This document shows, in pieces, positions 41,043 to 48,924 of a stretch of 64,000 bases of DNA; position 1 is the stretch's first letter, and every line of letters starts with the position of its first letter. The position numbers and the translations under genes were made by a program. The stretch is from the NCBI GenBank assembly GCA_002354055.1, contig DEKW01000011.1:62001-126000 (forward strand), given 5' to 3'. Origin of the DNA: Bacteroidales bacterium UBA2712. Its GTDB lineage: Bacteria; Bacteroidota; Bacteroidia; Bacteroidales; Paludibacteraceae. The notes beneath the pieces were generated by a model that saw only the letters and a list, made by a program, of their open reading frames with translations, was not told the origin of the DNA and ran no database searches.

Positions 41043-41559
41043 CTTTTTGAAATTTAATTCCAACTGCAAAGGTACTGCTTTTTTTTGAGATATGCAAATT
41101 TATTTTTAATATTTAATCGAAAACTCGCTGCGCTCTTAGAAAACGCGGAATCCCGGTTGCTAACCCGCAACCCTGCGTGATAGGTCTTCTTTCTGCTTGT
41201 GAGTAAACTCCCAGACAGCCATAAGCCCTCTCACGCTTGGCAGTAGCGATTCTCGCTCCATCCGGATTCCTTCAAGAAAACAGCCGAAAACTGCGATGTG
41301 GAACGTAGCAGTAATCGTTCAGCACTTATGGGTTAGGGGCAAAAAAGAGACAGCGGGGAAATAGGTTTTTGTAAGAGGCTGAAATACAAGGAGATAGATT
41401 GTGTTTTACTGTTGCAGGGGATAAAACAGAGAGACGGGGAGATAGCGAAAGAGGTTGCGGGGTTACTTATATTTGTCGTCGGAATTGGAGATTCTTCATG
41501 CCGCGAACACTTTGTTGGTTCACGTCATGATTATTATTAACCAATTAAATTTTAACATT
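41043..41559. other. Spacer with repeat copy 2 and DUF3987 leader
   Basis: No gene supported. Repeat copy 2 occupies 41064-41328. Beyond it a purine-rich stretch (GAGAGACGGGGAGATAGCG) leads to a possible weak -7 box TATATTTG (41469-41476) without a good -33, then a TTAACCAATTAAATTTTAAC-type leader before the ATG at 41560. Confidence 0.6.
41064..41328 (-). repeat. 265-bp direct repeat, copy 2
   Basis: Same length as copy 1 with about 3 substitutions. Promoter TTG 41097-41095, TACCTTTG 41074-41067 fires into the RhuM relic. The two copies bracket hipBA and the relic (38911-41063). Confidence 0.92.
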
Positions 41560-42954
41560 ATGATTAAAGACCTTAACTTGAGGGAGGGACAGGAAGACCT
41601 CCGCATCGTTGAACATCTCGACATGCAGAAACTTCCTGAGAGTGTACAAGAGATGCTTTCGTTGGCAGCGACGCCGGAAGAGCAGGACATTATCCTGATG
41701 GCGACGATTGCGGCTGCGAGCGCGTGCGTACCTAATCTGTATTTTCATTATGGACCGACGGGGAAGAAGTACTACGCGAACCTGCAATGTTTCATTTTGG
41801 CTGCCGCGGCGAGCGGTAAGGGTATTGCCAATCAGGCACTGGAGATGGTGCGAGTGATTGACGATCAGTATCCGATGTTGATTGCGGGCGACAGTACTTT
41901 AGCGGCATTTTACAAAGCGTTGGAGGAACAAGGCGGTTGCGGGTACATGCATGAGAGCGAAGGAAGCGTCATCACGGACATCTGGAGGAACGCGGCTGCG
42001 AATTACAACACGGCTCTTCGCAAAGCGGCGGAGCACGAGACAATCAGCAGGAACCGCGTCAAAGGTGCGTCAGAGATTAGAAATCCGAGGCTGAGTATGC
42101 TGCTGACGGGTACTTTCGGGCAGTACAAAGCGCTGGTTCCGAGCGTGGAGAATGGTTATTTCAGCCGTTTGCTGACGGTGGTGATTCGCGGGACGAATCC
42201 GTTTGACAAACGGTATGTGAGTTCGAAAGGCGGTCAGAGCGCGGTTCCGAAGATCGTCGGTCAGCGGTTGCTGCGGACGTACGAGCGGCTGATGGAAGGC
42301 GGCGAGCAGGAATGGAGTCTGACGGAGGCGCAGAAAGAGCGGCTGGGCGAACATCTGGAGACGGAGTACGGGACGCTGATCGGGCTCCTCGGCGATAACT
42401 TCCATTCGGCGGTAGTGCGTATGGCGGTACAGATCGAGCGGATAGCGATGGTACTAAGCGCGATGAGAGGGGGAGAAAACCCGCATTCAATGCGGGGGAA
42501 TGAACATACGGAAAATCCGCATATAATGCGGGGGAATGAACATACGGAAGGCCGGATACCATCCGGCATAATGGAAGAAGAAAGAAAGCGCGGAGCAGCC
42601 AACGAAGATGGGATGTCCGGATATTATCCGGACGCAAAAAACGAAATCATTCTTTGTAGGGATGAGGATTATGAGACGGCGGAGATGATCGGGAACAAGA
42701 TGCTACTGCATATGGCGGCGGCATACCGGATGATAGACGGAGATGCGCAGGAGTGCGTACCGGAGATCAAGCCGATCGACCAGAGGAAGGTGGTTTTTGA
42801 GCAGCTGAAGGAGGCCTATGCTTTGGGAGAACTCATCCAAGAGGCTAAAAGTCAGGGAGTATCGCGGAGTAGCGCAATCCGATGGAATAACGAATGGATA
42901 GAAAGGGGTATGGTTACGAAGGAGAATCATGGTATTTACAGAAAAGTAGCATGA
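41560..42954 (+). CDS. DUF3987 domain protein
   Basis: 464 residues. The start at 41560 (MIKDLNLREGQEDLRIVEHL) is the one preceded by the AT-rich leader typical of such genes. Contains AAAASGKGIANQALEMV (P-loop-like), GDSTLAAFYKAL and LLTGTFGQYKALVPSVENGYFSRL-type segments (shown in parts: LLTGTFGQYK; NGYFSRLLTVV), as in DUF3987 proteins of Bacteroidales mobile and capsule loci; a helicase/primase-like role is suspected. A linker (about residues 305-365) is encoded by four tri-loop palindromes with a duplicated RGNEHTE. A C-terminal winged-helix-like part (SQGVSRSSAIRWNNEWIERG) may bind DNA. Confidence 0.85.
   Translation: MIKDLNLREGQEDLRIVEHLDMQKLPESVQEMLSLAATPEEQDIILMATIAAASACVPNLYFHYGPTGKKYYANLQCFILAAAASGKGIANQALEMVRVIDDQYPMLIAGDSTLAAFYKALEEQGGCGYMHESEGSVITDIWRNAAANYNTALRKAAEHETISRNRVKGASEIRNPRLSMLLTGTFGQYKALVPSVENGYFSRLLTVVIRGTNPFDKRYVSSKGGQSAVPKIVGQRLLRTYERLMEGGEQEWSLTEAQKERLGEHLETEYGTLIGLLGDNFHSAVVRMAVQIERIAMVLSAMRGGENPHSMRGNEHTENPHIMRGNEHTEGRIPSGIMEEERKRGAANEDGMSGYYPDAKNEIILCRDEDYETAEMIGNKMLLHMAAAYRMIDGDAQECVPEIKPIDQRKVVFEQLKEAYALGELIQEAKSQGVSRSSAIRWNNEWIERGMVTKENHGIYRKVA
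42480..42633 (+). repeat. Four tri-loop palindromes inside the DUF3987 gene
   Basis: CCCGCAT-TCA-ATGCGGG (42480-42496), CCGCAT-ATA-ATGCGG (42517-42531), GCCGGAT-ACC-ATCCGGC (42551-42567) and GTCCGGAT-ATT-ATCCGGAC (42615-42633). The first two are followed by the same GGGAATGAACATACGGAA. All keep the frame. Confidence 0.85.
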
Positions 42955-42959
42955 GACTT

Positions 42960-43044
42960 TGAAACTTTGGAACTTTGACGAAACTTTATAAACACATTAT
43001 ATACAGCTTATTATGAGCGAAAGTATCAAAGTTCCAAAGTTTCA
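42960..43044. repeat. 19-bp inverted repeat after the DUF3987 gene
   Basis: TGAAACTTTGGAACTTTGA (42960-42978) and its perfect reverse complement (43026-43044), 47 bp apart. No T-run follows. Confidence 0.8.
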
Positions 43045-43058
43045 TAACGAAAATTATT

Positions 43059-43139
43059 GTCGGATGACATCCGACCTAATGGACGACGCGCAGGAGGATG
43101 TCAGGTGGATGTCAGGTGGATGTTAGGTGGATGTCAGGT
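43059..43139 (+). repeat. Palindrome and 11-bp minisatellite
   Basis: GTCGGAT-GAC-ATCCGAC (43059-43075), the same style as those in the upstream gene, then four units of GGATGTCAGGT (43096-43139). Confidence 0.8.
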
Positions 43140-43219
43140 AGTCGTACCGATGATATCAAACAAATATCCAACAAATATCAAACTTATTACTAAATTATAA
43201 CTAACGATTGTAAGCAAAT

Positions 43220-43621
43220 ATGGCACAAGCAAAACTAAGCGTAGGCATTGATTTGCTGCGCGGCAAATTGAAACGAGACTCGGAAGTGGTAACGCGCTTG
43301 AAAGAATACCGAGCAGATGACGGGACCATCATCAAATATGGTCCTCAGGAGATTTATTTTAAGGAGAAACGCGATTACAAGCGTCATCCCAAACGAGGCG
43401 CAGAGGAGGTCCAAGCACAGAAATGGAAGGAAGCCTGTCGTGGTGCAAGTGTGATTATCAAGGATAAATCGCACCCGAGATACGGGGAGTTACGCGCACG
43501 ATGGAATGCGCAGTTGAAAGGTCAGCCGGATCCTTTATTGGATCCCAAGCAGGTGACGATGTTTCCGAATTTTGTGCGGGTTATTCTTCTGCGTGAGCTT
43601 GAAAGCGGAAATACCCCATAG
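43220..43621 (+). CDS. Hypothetical protein downstream of DUF3987 gene
   Basis: 133 residues, Lys/Arg-rich, no signal peptide. It begins AQAKLSVGIDLLRGKLKRDS and contains QEIYFKEKRDYKRHPKRGAE and the C-terminal FPNFVRVILLREL. Proteins with this IDLLRGKL...RDYKR...LREL pattern recur in Bacteroidales next to mobile or phage-like genes; I do not know a function. It was tested mentally against HU-type DNA-binding proteins and does not fit well. Its last 41 bp overlap the convergent gene ending at 43581. Confidence 0.65.
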   Translation: MAQAKLSVGIDLLRGKLKRDSEVVTRLKEYRADDGTIIKYGPQEIYFKEKRDYKRHPKRGAEEVQAQKWKEACRGASVIIKDKSHPRYGELRARWNAQLKGQPDPLLDPKQVTMFPNFVRVILLRELESGNTP

Positions 43622-44747
43622 ACTCGAGGGCAATGACTTCGTCCCGCACTTCCGGTGTGTAACGTCCATGCTCGCGCATGGCGCGCCGGAACTGCGAGGC
43701 GTTGTTGCGCTCGGTATAATCGAGTTTGAGATGCTCGCTGAGCCATTGCCGCATGTCGGAATCAGAGCATTTGCGGCGGATGTAGCCGAGTTGTCGCATG
43801 GCATAGACGGCGGCGGTGAGATCGCGGAAACGGGCAGGATGTTGCTCCATGAGTTGGAGATGGTAGAGGAGATGTTCCTGCGCCTCTTTAGGCACATCAT
43901 CCGCCCAGAAACGGACCTCCCTTTGGGGCAAGAGTCGGTCGGAAAGAAAAAGGTTCCACTCTTTTTGCCATTGGAGCCAATCTTCCTTTTCGGAGGCCGG
44001 TAACTGGTCAATCTCATCGGATAAAAACGCCCAGTCGGTCTCCTGGGAGAGGATAAAAGAGCGGTCGGCGGAGGTGATTTTGGAGCCGGGTATTCCCTGC
44101 TTCATCGCCACATATTCGTCGGAGAGCCATTGGAAGTACCGCTGCATGATGCCGGCGGCTTTCTCGCCCTCAAAAAAGAAGGTCGGTTCTTCCGTCTCGT
44201 CGGGCATATCCGCCAGCAGGATGACCGCTTGGATATCAACCCAATCGGTGCGGAGGAACCGCTGGCGGCGTGTCTCCACGCGTGCGGCGTCTATGAGCCA
44301 TTGGGCGAAAGGCATTTTCCAGGGCATAGCCTCCCATATATGTTCCCCGAAAGGCTCCACCACCAGCCGGCGCATGTAGGTCACCAACAGCTCCATCGCG
44401 AGGGAGAAGAGGCGTCTATTGGGGCATAGACCGATGAGGCCGTTCGGGTCGTCGATAAACTGGACGTAGTTATCGCGCAGTTGGTTGAGTTCGGCAGAGA
44501 GATAGCCCCAGTCGTCACGCAGGACTTCGCGGTCGTAAAGGGCGAAGAACTCCTCTTTCTCGTCGTCCGTATAGAGGTGGATGCCGCGGTTGTCACCTTC
44601 GGGCGTATCGACGAGGAAGACCGCCGCAAGGGCTGCACCGAGAAATCCGCCGAAGACGAACTCATCCTCGCCATCGGTGCCGGAGATATAGAGCCTATGC
44701 GATTCGTAGCGCATGGAGGGGGAGAATATGTAGTCGGAGAGGAGCAT
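43581..44747 (-). CDS. 388-residue protein of unknown function
   Basis: Soluble, rich in acidic and aromatic residues, no signal peptide. It has a paired FQWLSDEYVAMKQ / YHLQLMEQHPARFRDLTAAV helical region and ends with REHGRYTPEVRDEVIALESM. No catalytic motif recognised. It is the last gene of the minus-strand series that includes the AMP-ligase and the DUF3737 gene, separated from the latter by a GGGGTTAGG-type spacer repeat. It overlaps the convergent 133-residue gene by 41 bp. Confidence 0.65.
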   Translation of the reverse strand: MLLSDYIFSPSMRYESHRLYISGTDGEDEFVFGGFLGAALAAVFLVDTPEGDNRGIHLYTDDEKEEFFALYDREVLRDDWGYLSAELNQLRDNYVQFIDDPNGLIGLCPNRRLFSLAMELLVTYMRRLVVEPFGEHIWEAMPWKMPFAQWLIDAARVETRRQRFLRTDWVDIQAVILLADMPDETEEPTFFFEGEKAAGIMQRYFQWLSDEYVAMKQGIPGSKITSADRSFILSQETDWAFLSDEIDQLPASEKEDWLQWQKEWNLFLSDRLLPQREVRFWADDVPKEAQEHLLYHLQLMEQHPARFRDLTAAVYAMRQLGYIRRKCSDSDMRQWLSEHLKLDYTERNNASQFRRAMREHGRYTPEVRDEVIALESMGYFRFQAHAEE

Positions 44748-44776
44748 GGGGTTAGGGGGTGAGGGGTTACGAAGGA

Positions 44777-45559
44777 TTATTTTTCTAATTTTCGGATTTC
44801 TGAGCCGGGGAGGGGATCGACGATGGAGGTGATGTCGCCGAGGATGGTTGCGCGGACGGAGGATTTCTCAAAGGCGCGGTCGGCGTCGGGCGCAAAAGAA
44901 CATTCCTCCAAGACGAGGTTCTCGGCATAGCAAAGAGGCTGCGTACCGGAGATTCGGCAGCGGACGAGACGGAGGTTCTTGGAGTACCAGCCGAGATACT
45001 CGCTCTTGATCTCGGAGTCGTAGATAGTGCAGTCTTCGCTGTTCCAGAAGGCGTCTTTGGTATCGAGGATAGCGTTGTGGATCTCGAGGTTACGGGCGTA
45101 CTGGAAGATGTATTTGCCTTGTAATTGTAAATTTGTAATTTGTAATTTGTCTGAATGCATAAAGGCGTAGGTCCCCTGCTCGATTTGGAGGTCGGAGATC
45201 TCACCGGAGCGGCAGTACCAGAAGGCTTCCGCGCCATCGGTGATTTTGATGCGCTCGAGGGTCAGGCGGTCTATCTCACGAAAGACTTTGGGTGCATCGA
45301 TGAGGCAGTCGAAGAGCCTCAGATCGCGGCAGTACCAAAGCGGCGCGCGGTCTGACGGCGCGAAATAGCAGTTGCGGCAGGTGACGTCCTCGCACTCCCA
45401 GAAGACGTACATGCCCTCGAAACGGCAGTTTTCAGCGAGGATATGGCGAGACTCTTTGAGTCCCGACTCACCGTCGCCGATGGTGATGCGGGAGAGTTGG
45501 AGATCGCGGGAGGCGTATAAGGGGCGCTCACCGGAGAAAAAGTTATCAGAGATTTTCAT
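44777..45559 (-). CDS. DUF3737 family beta-helix protein
   Basis: 260 residues built of short repeats such as ENCRFEGMYVFWECEDVTCR, NCYFAPSDRAPLWYCRDLRL and DSEIKSEYLGWYSKNLRLVR: a right-handed beta-helix of the DUF3737 family. No signal peptide. Some relatives sit next to acyltransferase or sugar genes, but the function is unknown. A GTAATTT tandem (about 45119-45152) inside encodes KLQITNLQLQ. Start 18 bp after the AMP-ligase stop. Confidence 0.85.
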   Translation of the reverse strand: MKISDNFFSGERPLYASRDLQLSRITIGDGESGLKESRHILAENCRFEGMYVFWECEDVTCRNCYFAPSDRAPLWYCRDLRLFDCLIDAPKVFREIDRLTLERIKITDGAEAFWYCRSGEISDLQIEQGTYAFMHSDKLQITNLQLQGKYIFQYARNLEIHNAILDTKDAFWNSEDCTIYDSEIKSEYLGWYSKNLRLVRCRISGTQPLCYAENLVLEECSFAPDADRAFEKSSVRATILGDITSIVDPLPGSEIRKLEK

Positions 45560-45577
45560 TTTTTGGGGATGACGGGA

Positions 45578-47125
45578 TTATGAATAGAGGTAGCGTTTTA
45601 TTGTTTGTTTCTCGGTGCGGGCAAGGGGTTGGTCGGTAATCTCGACGTCGTAGAGCTGGGAGAAGAGCGGGAGTTGGGGATTTACCGCCCGCAATATCTT
45701 GCGGCGGAGAAAGGAAGAGGGACTAGACGCTCTAGTCTCACTAGTCTCTCTAGATTCGCTAGAGGGCACCGCAATAGCCACCAATTTGCCATCGCGGGCA
45801 AGGACGATGGACTCGGAGACTTCGGGCAGGGCGTTGATGAGGGATTCGATATTGTCCGGGCGGATGTTCTCGCCATTGGGCAGGACGATAATATCCTGCT
45901 CCAGACGGCCTTCTACATAGAGATAGCCATCCTCGTCCAAATGGCCTTTGTCGCCGGTATGAAGCCAGCCGTCGGAGTCGATCTTGGCAGCAGTGGCCTC
46001 GGGGTCTTTATAATAGCCGAGCATGACATTCTCGCCTTTAACAAGGATCTCGCCTTCGGGGGAGATGCGGCAAGTCATGCCGGAAACGATTTTGCCACAT
46101 GATTGAGATTTATATTCGTGATATTTTGATCCGCTAAAAATCATTCCTTCAGTCGTGCCATACAAAGAGACAAGAGGAAATTTATTCTTTATCAGCACGT
46201 CCTCTAAATTAGAATTTAAACTGGAACCTCCGCAGGTTATTCCTTCTATACCGATTTTTCGAAATATTTCCAATAAATCAGGACGAATAGCCAGTAATCT
46301 TTCTAACACTTTAGGAACGGTCACAAAAATATACGGAGATGTTTTAAAAAGTACACCTAATAAATCCTTCGGGCTAAAAGCACGCACATAAACTATATTA
46401 TGGGCATTTATCAAATGATCAATATCCCCTACTAATCCAAAGATATGCGCTAATGGCAATATAGACACATAATTTCTTTTCGTTTCGGACGGAAGTGTAT
46501 TTATGGAGCCCTTCACACCTCCTGATATGGAACGATATGAATGCATTACCCCTTTAGGCTTTCCCGACGTCCCTGAAGTAAAACAGATCATAGCTAGGGT
46601 ATCCGGGGAGGATTTGGGAAAGCCTACCTCTAACTCCTCCCTTAAAGGAAGAGAACTTTTATTAAATTCACCCTTCTTCCCGCCTAAGACAACCCAATCT
46701 TCCAAACTTATCAAACTTTCCACCTGCGGCATAGGCTGACTCTTCAATTCCGCCCATAGATCCTCATCAGTAAAGAGGGCTTTGGCATCGGAGAAGTTTA
46801 CCAGACGGGCTATCTCGTCCGGCATGAGGGTATGCATGACAGTTACGGAGACACCGTGCATCTTAGCGATCGCGAGATAGGCGATGACCCAATGTGCGGA
46901 GTTGGCGCCACAGATGGCTATATGGTCGCCCTTCTTCAGGCCAAGAGAGGTCAGCAGATTGGCTACGCGGTAGAGTTCCGCATACATCTCGCCGTAGGTA
47001 TAGTGGTTACCACGGGAGGTGTCCTGGGCGGTACCGTCCTCCGTGAGATAGAAGTCCGTGAGGGCGGGTTGCTCCCAGTTATTGCGGATGGTTTCCGCGA
47101 GGATATTGAGATAATTTTCAGCCAT
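45578..47125 (-). CDS. AMP-dependent acyl ligase (ANL family)
   Basis: 515 residues. Activates a carboxylate as acyl-AMP and passes it to CoA or, given the next gene upstream, to an acyl carrier protein. Phosphate loop FTSGTSGKPKGVMHS (about 185-199), Tyr/Glu motif LYGTTEGM, Asp in LHTGDKG, hinge VEGRLEQDI, and a C-terminal Lys in RTEKQTIKR. The N-terminus resembles long-chain acyl-CoA synthetases, so a fatty acid is the likely substrate. The segment at about 46090-46760 is distinctly AT-richer than both ends. Residues encoded at 45720-45765 (SSESRETSETRASSPSS) come from a CTAGTCTCACTAG repeat in the small C-terminal domain. Confidence 0.88.
   Translation of the reverse strand: MAENYLNILAETIRNNWEQPALTDFYLTEDGTAQDTSRGNHYTYGEMYAELYRVANLLTSLGLKKGDHIAICGANSAHWVIAYLAIAKMHGVSVTVMHTLMPDEIARLVNFSDAKALFTDEDLWAELKSQPMPQVESLISLEDWVVLGGKKGEFNKSSLPLREELEVGFPKSSPDTLAMICFTSGTSGKPKGVMHSYRSISGGVKGSINTLPSETKRNYVSILPLAHIFGLVGDIDHLINAHNIVYVRAFSPKDLLGVLFKTSPYIFVTVPKVLERLLAIRPDLLEIFRKIGIEGITCGGSSLNSNLEDVLIKNKFPLVSLYGTTEGMIFSGSKYHEYKSQSCGKIVSGMTCRISPEGEILVKGENVMLGYYKDPEATAAKIDSDGWLHTGDKGHLDEDGYLYVEGRLEQDIIVLPNGENIRPDNIESLINALPEVSESIVLARDGKLVAIAVPSSESRETSETRASSPSSFLRRKILRAVNPQLPLFSQLYDVEITDQPLARTEKQTIKRYLYS
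45720..45765 (-). repeat. CTAGTCT repeat inside the AMP-ligase gene
   Basis: Five degenerate units of CTCTAGTCT/ACTAGTCTC in frame, inserted in the C-terminal domain. Confidence 0.65.
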
Positions 47126-47131
47126 CAGTGA

Positions 47132-47371
47132 TCAGTTATTTTTTTCGATGTAGTCGTAGAGGTCTTGGAGGGTAATGAGGGCCTTGATCTCAGGCATAAT
47201 AATGGGACAGCCGAAAGTCTTTTGCACAAAAGAGGCTATCGCTACTGCATCCACACTGGTAATTCCCAAATCGCGGCGAAGTTCCGCATCGGGAGTTATC
47301 TGCGCTTGATCAAAATCCAAGGTATGGATCAGAAAAGCATTTGTTTGCGATATGATTTGTTGTTTCGTCAT
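47132..47371 (-). CDS. Acyl carrier protein
   Basis: 79 residues. The phosphopantetheine site is LGITSVDAVAI (Ser near residue 39), with TSVD in place of the more common DSLD. The pattern of helices fits ACP/PCP. It lies 6 bp upstream of the AMP-ligase start, so that ligase probably loads it. It differs from the housekeeping AcpP signature and is likely dedicated to this pathway. Confidence 0.88.
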   Translation of the reverse strand: MTKQQIISQTNAFLIHTLDFDQAQITPDAELRRDLGITSVDAVAIASFVQKTFGCPIIMPEIKALITLQDLYDYIEKNN

Positions 47372-47387
47372 ATTATTTCATAAGAAG

Positions 47388-47419
47388 CAGTGTTCAGTAA
47401 TCAGTATTCAGTAATCAGT
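47388..47419. repeat. CAGTAAT spacer repeat
   Basis: CAGTGTTCAGTAATCAGTAT-type units between hipA (second copy) and the ACP gene, running into the hipA stop. A shorter piece (ATCAGTGATCAG) lies between the ACP and ligase genes. Confidence 0.65.
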
Positions 47420-48515
47420 TTTTGGATTCAGCGATTACTCCCTTTATCTCGTCAATAATCTGCTTGCCACGATGCGCATTGATGCGGATTGATTCTCCTG
47501 CTACGATCATATCCTCCTCTGCCGGATTACCTTTCCCCATTACCGATGTCGCATGTTGCCCATGATACCCATCGATGCAAGGCAGCAAGTCATATGCCGG
47601 AGCCAAACGCCATTTCCCTTCGCGCCATAGGAACGTGAAGTTCTTCGCATGATCATCCTTATTCTCTATCAGGACATTATACACCATGCGACGGAACATC
47701 TGCTCCACCTGTTGCGGCGATTGCGTCAGCCATCCTGTCAGACTCAGCAGCGTCTTGTAATCAGTCTTCGGAGGATTGATACTCTCCGTCAGCAGCGCAG
47801 CTGCCGTTGCCACATGTATGCGCTCTCCTCGCTCGGTTCGGTCAAAACGCTGAGAAGCAAAATACTTCCCTTGTATCAACCGGCATTCCGGAATCTCTAT
47901 CCCGCACCGCGCTGCCAACTGCATGTACCGATATTCCTGCTCGCCAATATCCGCTGGATCATACGTGTGCCGGAACTTCACCAGCCAATCCTTGCCATCC
48001 TGATGCAATAGGCATTTAGGACGACAGCCACCCGAGTTACCGCTATTATAGTACAGCACATCTGCGCCTTCCGTCTGTTTCTCCGACAGCACTGCAAACG
48101 CCAACTGCTGCAACTCATCCAACTCAGGTAATACCCCTACTGCCGTAGCCTCTATTGCCGGTTCGTAGCATAACGCACCCATTCCGGCTGAACCCACTAT
48201 CGCCAATCGTTGCAGCGGCGTCAGCGAAAAATCATCGACACCTTGCTCACGCAGAATACGATTCAGCAAATATCGTCCGTAACCGTCCGGCATACTATCC
48301 TCGAAGATCCCGAAGTTGCCATAGAACGGATTCCGCGGAGCGATAAACAACTTGCTCTCCAGTTTCAACTCCAGCGGGGAAATGGAGAATCCCGTTTGCA
48401 GCCACTCCTCGGTATACTGAAACACCACCGATTCACCATTCGGCGACATCATTAGCGTTCCCACTCGGCGACCATGATACGTGACGTATAACTTATCAAT
48501 ATATTTGATTCTCAT
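47415..48515 (-). CDS. hipA: HipA-type Ser/Thr kinase toxin, second copy
   Basis: 366 residues. YNSGNSGGCRPKCLL (about residue 163), catalytic ENKDDHAKNFTF (about 285), APAYDLLPC (about 306). Clearly diverged from the first copy (412 residues) and thus not a recent duplicate. The start overlaps the hipB stop. The pair sits between the ACP and the decarboxylase genes, on the same strand. Confidence 0.93.
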   Translation of the reverse strand: MRIKYIDKLYVTYHGRRVGTLMMSPNGESVVFQYTEEWLQTGFSISPLELKLESKLFIAPRNPFYGNFGIFEDSMPDGYGRYLLNRILREQGVDDFSLTPLQRLAIVGSAGMGALCYEPAIEATAVGVLPELDELQQLAFAVLSEKQTEGADVLYYNSGNSGGCRPKCLLHQDGKDWLVKFRHTYDPADIGEQEYRYMQLAARCGIEIPECRLIQGKYFASQRFDRTERGERIHVATAAALLTESINPPKTDYKTLLSLTGWLTQSPQQVEQMFRRMVYNVLIENKDDHAKNFTFLWREGKWRLAPAYDLLPCIDGYHGQHATSVMGKGNPAEEDMIVAGESIRINAHRGKQIIDEIKGVIAESKN

Positions 48516-48814
48516 CTTCCGCGTTTCCGATGTTGATTTTGCTTTATCGTCTCCAACTCCTCCATCGTCTTGTATATCGCTTCCTGCATCAGCACTTGCA
48601 GTTGATCGGCATATCCTAAAGCGATAGCCAGATCAATATATTGCCGCATGGAGATAGCATGCTGCTGTTCAAATCGCGCAATGGTAGGAGCCGGAACACC
48701 GGATAACTCTGCCAGTGCTTGGCGAGATAAACCTTTCTCCAGTCGTCTCGCTTTCAGCCGTTCTGCCAATTGCTGCATCAACTCCGTCGATGATATTTGT
48801 TCGAAACTATACAT
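48512..48814 (-). CDS. hipB: HipB-type XRE antitoxin, second copy
   Basis: 100 residues, helix-turn-helix in ERLKARRLEKGLSRQALAEL and SGVPAPTIARFEQQ. Its own promoter (48891-48921) begins right after the decarboxylase stop. Two palindromes lie in its leader and may be operators. Confidence 0.92.
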   Translation of the reverse strand: MYSFEQISSTELMQQLAERLKARRLEKGLSRQALAELSGVPAPTIARFEQQHAISMRQYIDLAIALGYADQLQVLMQEAIYKTMEELETIKQNQHRKRGR

Positions 48815-48822
48815 TAATAACG

Positions 48823-48921
48823 GATATAATAATATCTCTTATTTGTAAATTTATGCTATTACGAATAGTATCTTATTCCTTAATTCGCCGCAAAGATACT
48901 GCTTTTTTTTGATATATGCAA
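48823..48921 (-). promoter_or_regulatory. Promoter and operators of the second hipBA
   Basis: TTG 48921-48919, TATCTTTG 48898-48891, 20 nt apart. Palindromes CTATT-ACG-AATAG (48856-48868) and GATAT-AATA-ATATC (48823-48836). Confidence 0.8.
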
Positions 48922-48924
48922 GAG

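Noticed and set aside
41455..41559. N-terminal extension of the DUF3987 protein
   Set aside because: The extra 35 codons are not similar to the family start and include the AT-rich leader; ATG 41560 is better.
43220..43621. HU-like DNA-binding protein
   Set aside because: Some Bacteroidales DUF3987 loci carry an HU-like gene next door, but this protein lacks the HU beta-arm signature.
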